From: JBEKVE01 sp049514335
GTDB taxonomy: Bacteria > Actinomycetota > Acidimicrobiia > Acidimicrobiales > UBA8190
DNA: 5,975 nucleotides
NCBI GenBank assembly: GCA_049514335.1
Contig: JBEKVE010000190.1
Span: forward strand, 1-5,975
Reading direction: 5' to 3'
Shown here in pieces: positions 5,891 to 5,975 of this stretch; position 1 is the first letter of the stretch; each line of letters begins with the position of its first letter. The notes beneath the pieces are model-generated. The model was not told the DNA's origin. It made no database searches and saw nothing but the letters and a program-made list of their open reading frames with translations. Both the position numbers and the translations under genes were made by a program.

Positions 5891-5975
5891 GTGCCGGAAG
5901 TCCCGAACGGGCCGGCGCAGGGCACGGTGGCCGAGCTTCTGTGGGCGCGGCGCCACGACGCGTGCCCGGGGCTGC
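5891..5975 (+). CDS. Start of a probable acyl-CoA synthetase (FadD-like), cut by window edge
   Basis: From a GTG at 5891 the frame is open to the window end, giving 28 codons. A purine-rich stretch with G-runs at 5876-5880 and 5884-5887 precedes it. Residues 12-28 read TVAELLWARRHDACPGL. This closely resembles the N-terminal opening of actinobacterial FadD-type acyl-CoA synthetases, where a TVAELL-like helix precedes the first beta-strands. No catalytic motif falls in the window, so the assignment rests on this short stretch and on the lipid-gene neighbourhood. It is divergent from WS/DGAT, with 58 bp between the starts. Confidence 0.5.
   Translation, partial: MPEVPNGPAQGTVAELLWARRHDACPGL

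Overview
The window is GC-rich DNA, estimated at about 70% GC by eye. It encodes an ECF sigma factor with a zinc-finger (ZAS) anti-sigma factor, a COG4315-type lipoprotein, a wax ester synthase/diacylglycerol acyltransferase (WS/DGAT) and acyl-CoA synthetases. This gene set and the GC-biased codons point to an actinobacterium. The style of the proteins fits the Acidimicrobiia or a relative, but that placement is a judgement and not proven here. Coding density is high and I see no sign of mobile DNA, RNA genes or CRISPR.

Layout, left to right. (1) Positions 1 to about 711, minus strand: the N-terminal part of a multi-pass membrane protein whose C-terminus lies beyond the left edge. (2) Positions 712-861: a divergent control region with a good ECF-type promoter candidate (TGAACG, 16 nt, CGTACT) and a small GC hairpin. 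(3) Positions 862-2743, plus strand: a tight three-gene operon of lipoprotein, ECF sigma factor and membrane-anchored ZAS anti-sigma factor. (4) Positions 2744-2800: a convergent gap with a GC-rich hairpin, a likely bidirectional terminator. (5) Positions 5832 down to 2801, minus strand: a two-gene lipid operon of WS/DGAT followed by acyl-CoA synthetase, joined by an ATGA overlap. (6) Positions 5891-5975, plus strand: the first 28 codons of a divergent gene whose N-terminus looks like another FadD-type acyl-CoA synthetase.

How the genes may work together. The sigma/anti-sigma pair is a standard envelope-to-transcription signalling module. The candidate promoter ahead of the lipoprotein is of the kind an ECF factor reads, so the operon is probably autoregulated, with the lipoprotein as a target or a partner in sensing. 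The lipid operon would activate fatty acids to acyl-CoA and transfer them to fatty alcohol or diacylglycerol, making wax esters or triacylglycerol for storage. The modules converge at 2744-2800, and nothing in the sequence links their regulation.

The most interesting points are the lipoprotein/sigma/anti-sigma arrangement with its candidate self-recognised promoter, and the anti-sigma's RsrA-like Cys/His spacing, which raises the possibility of redox sensing. The rest of the window is ordinary.
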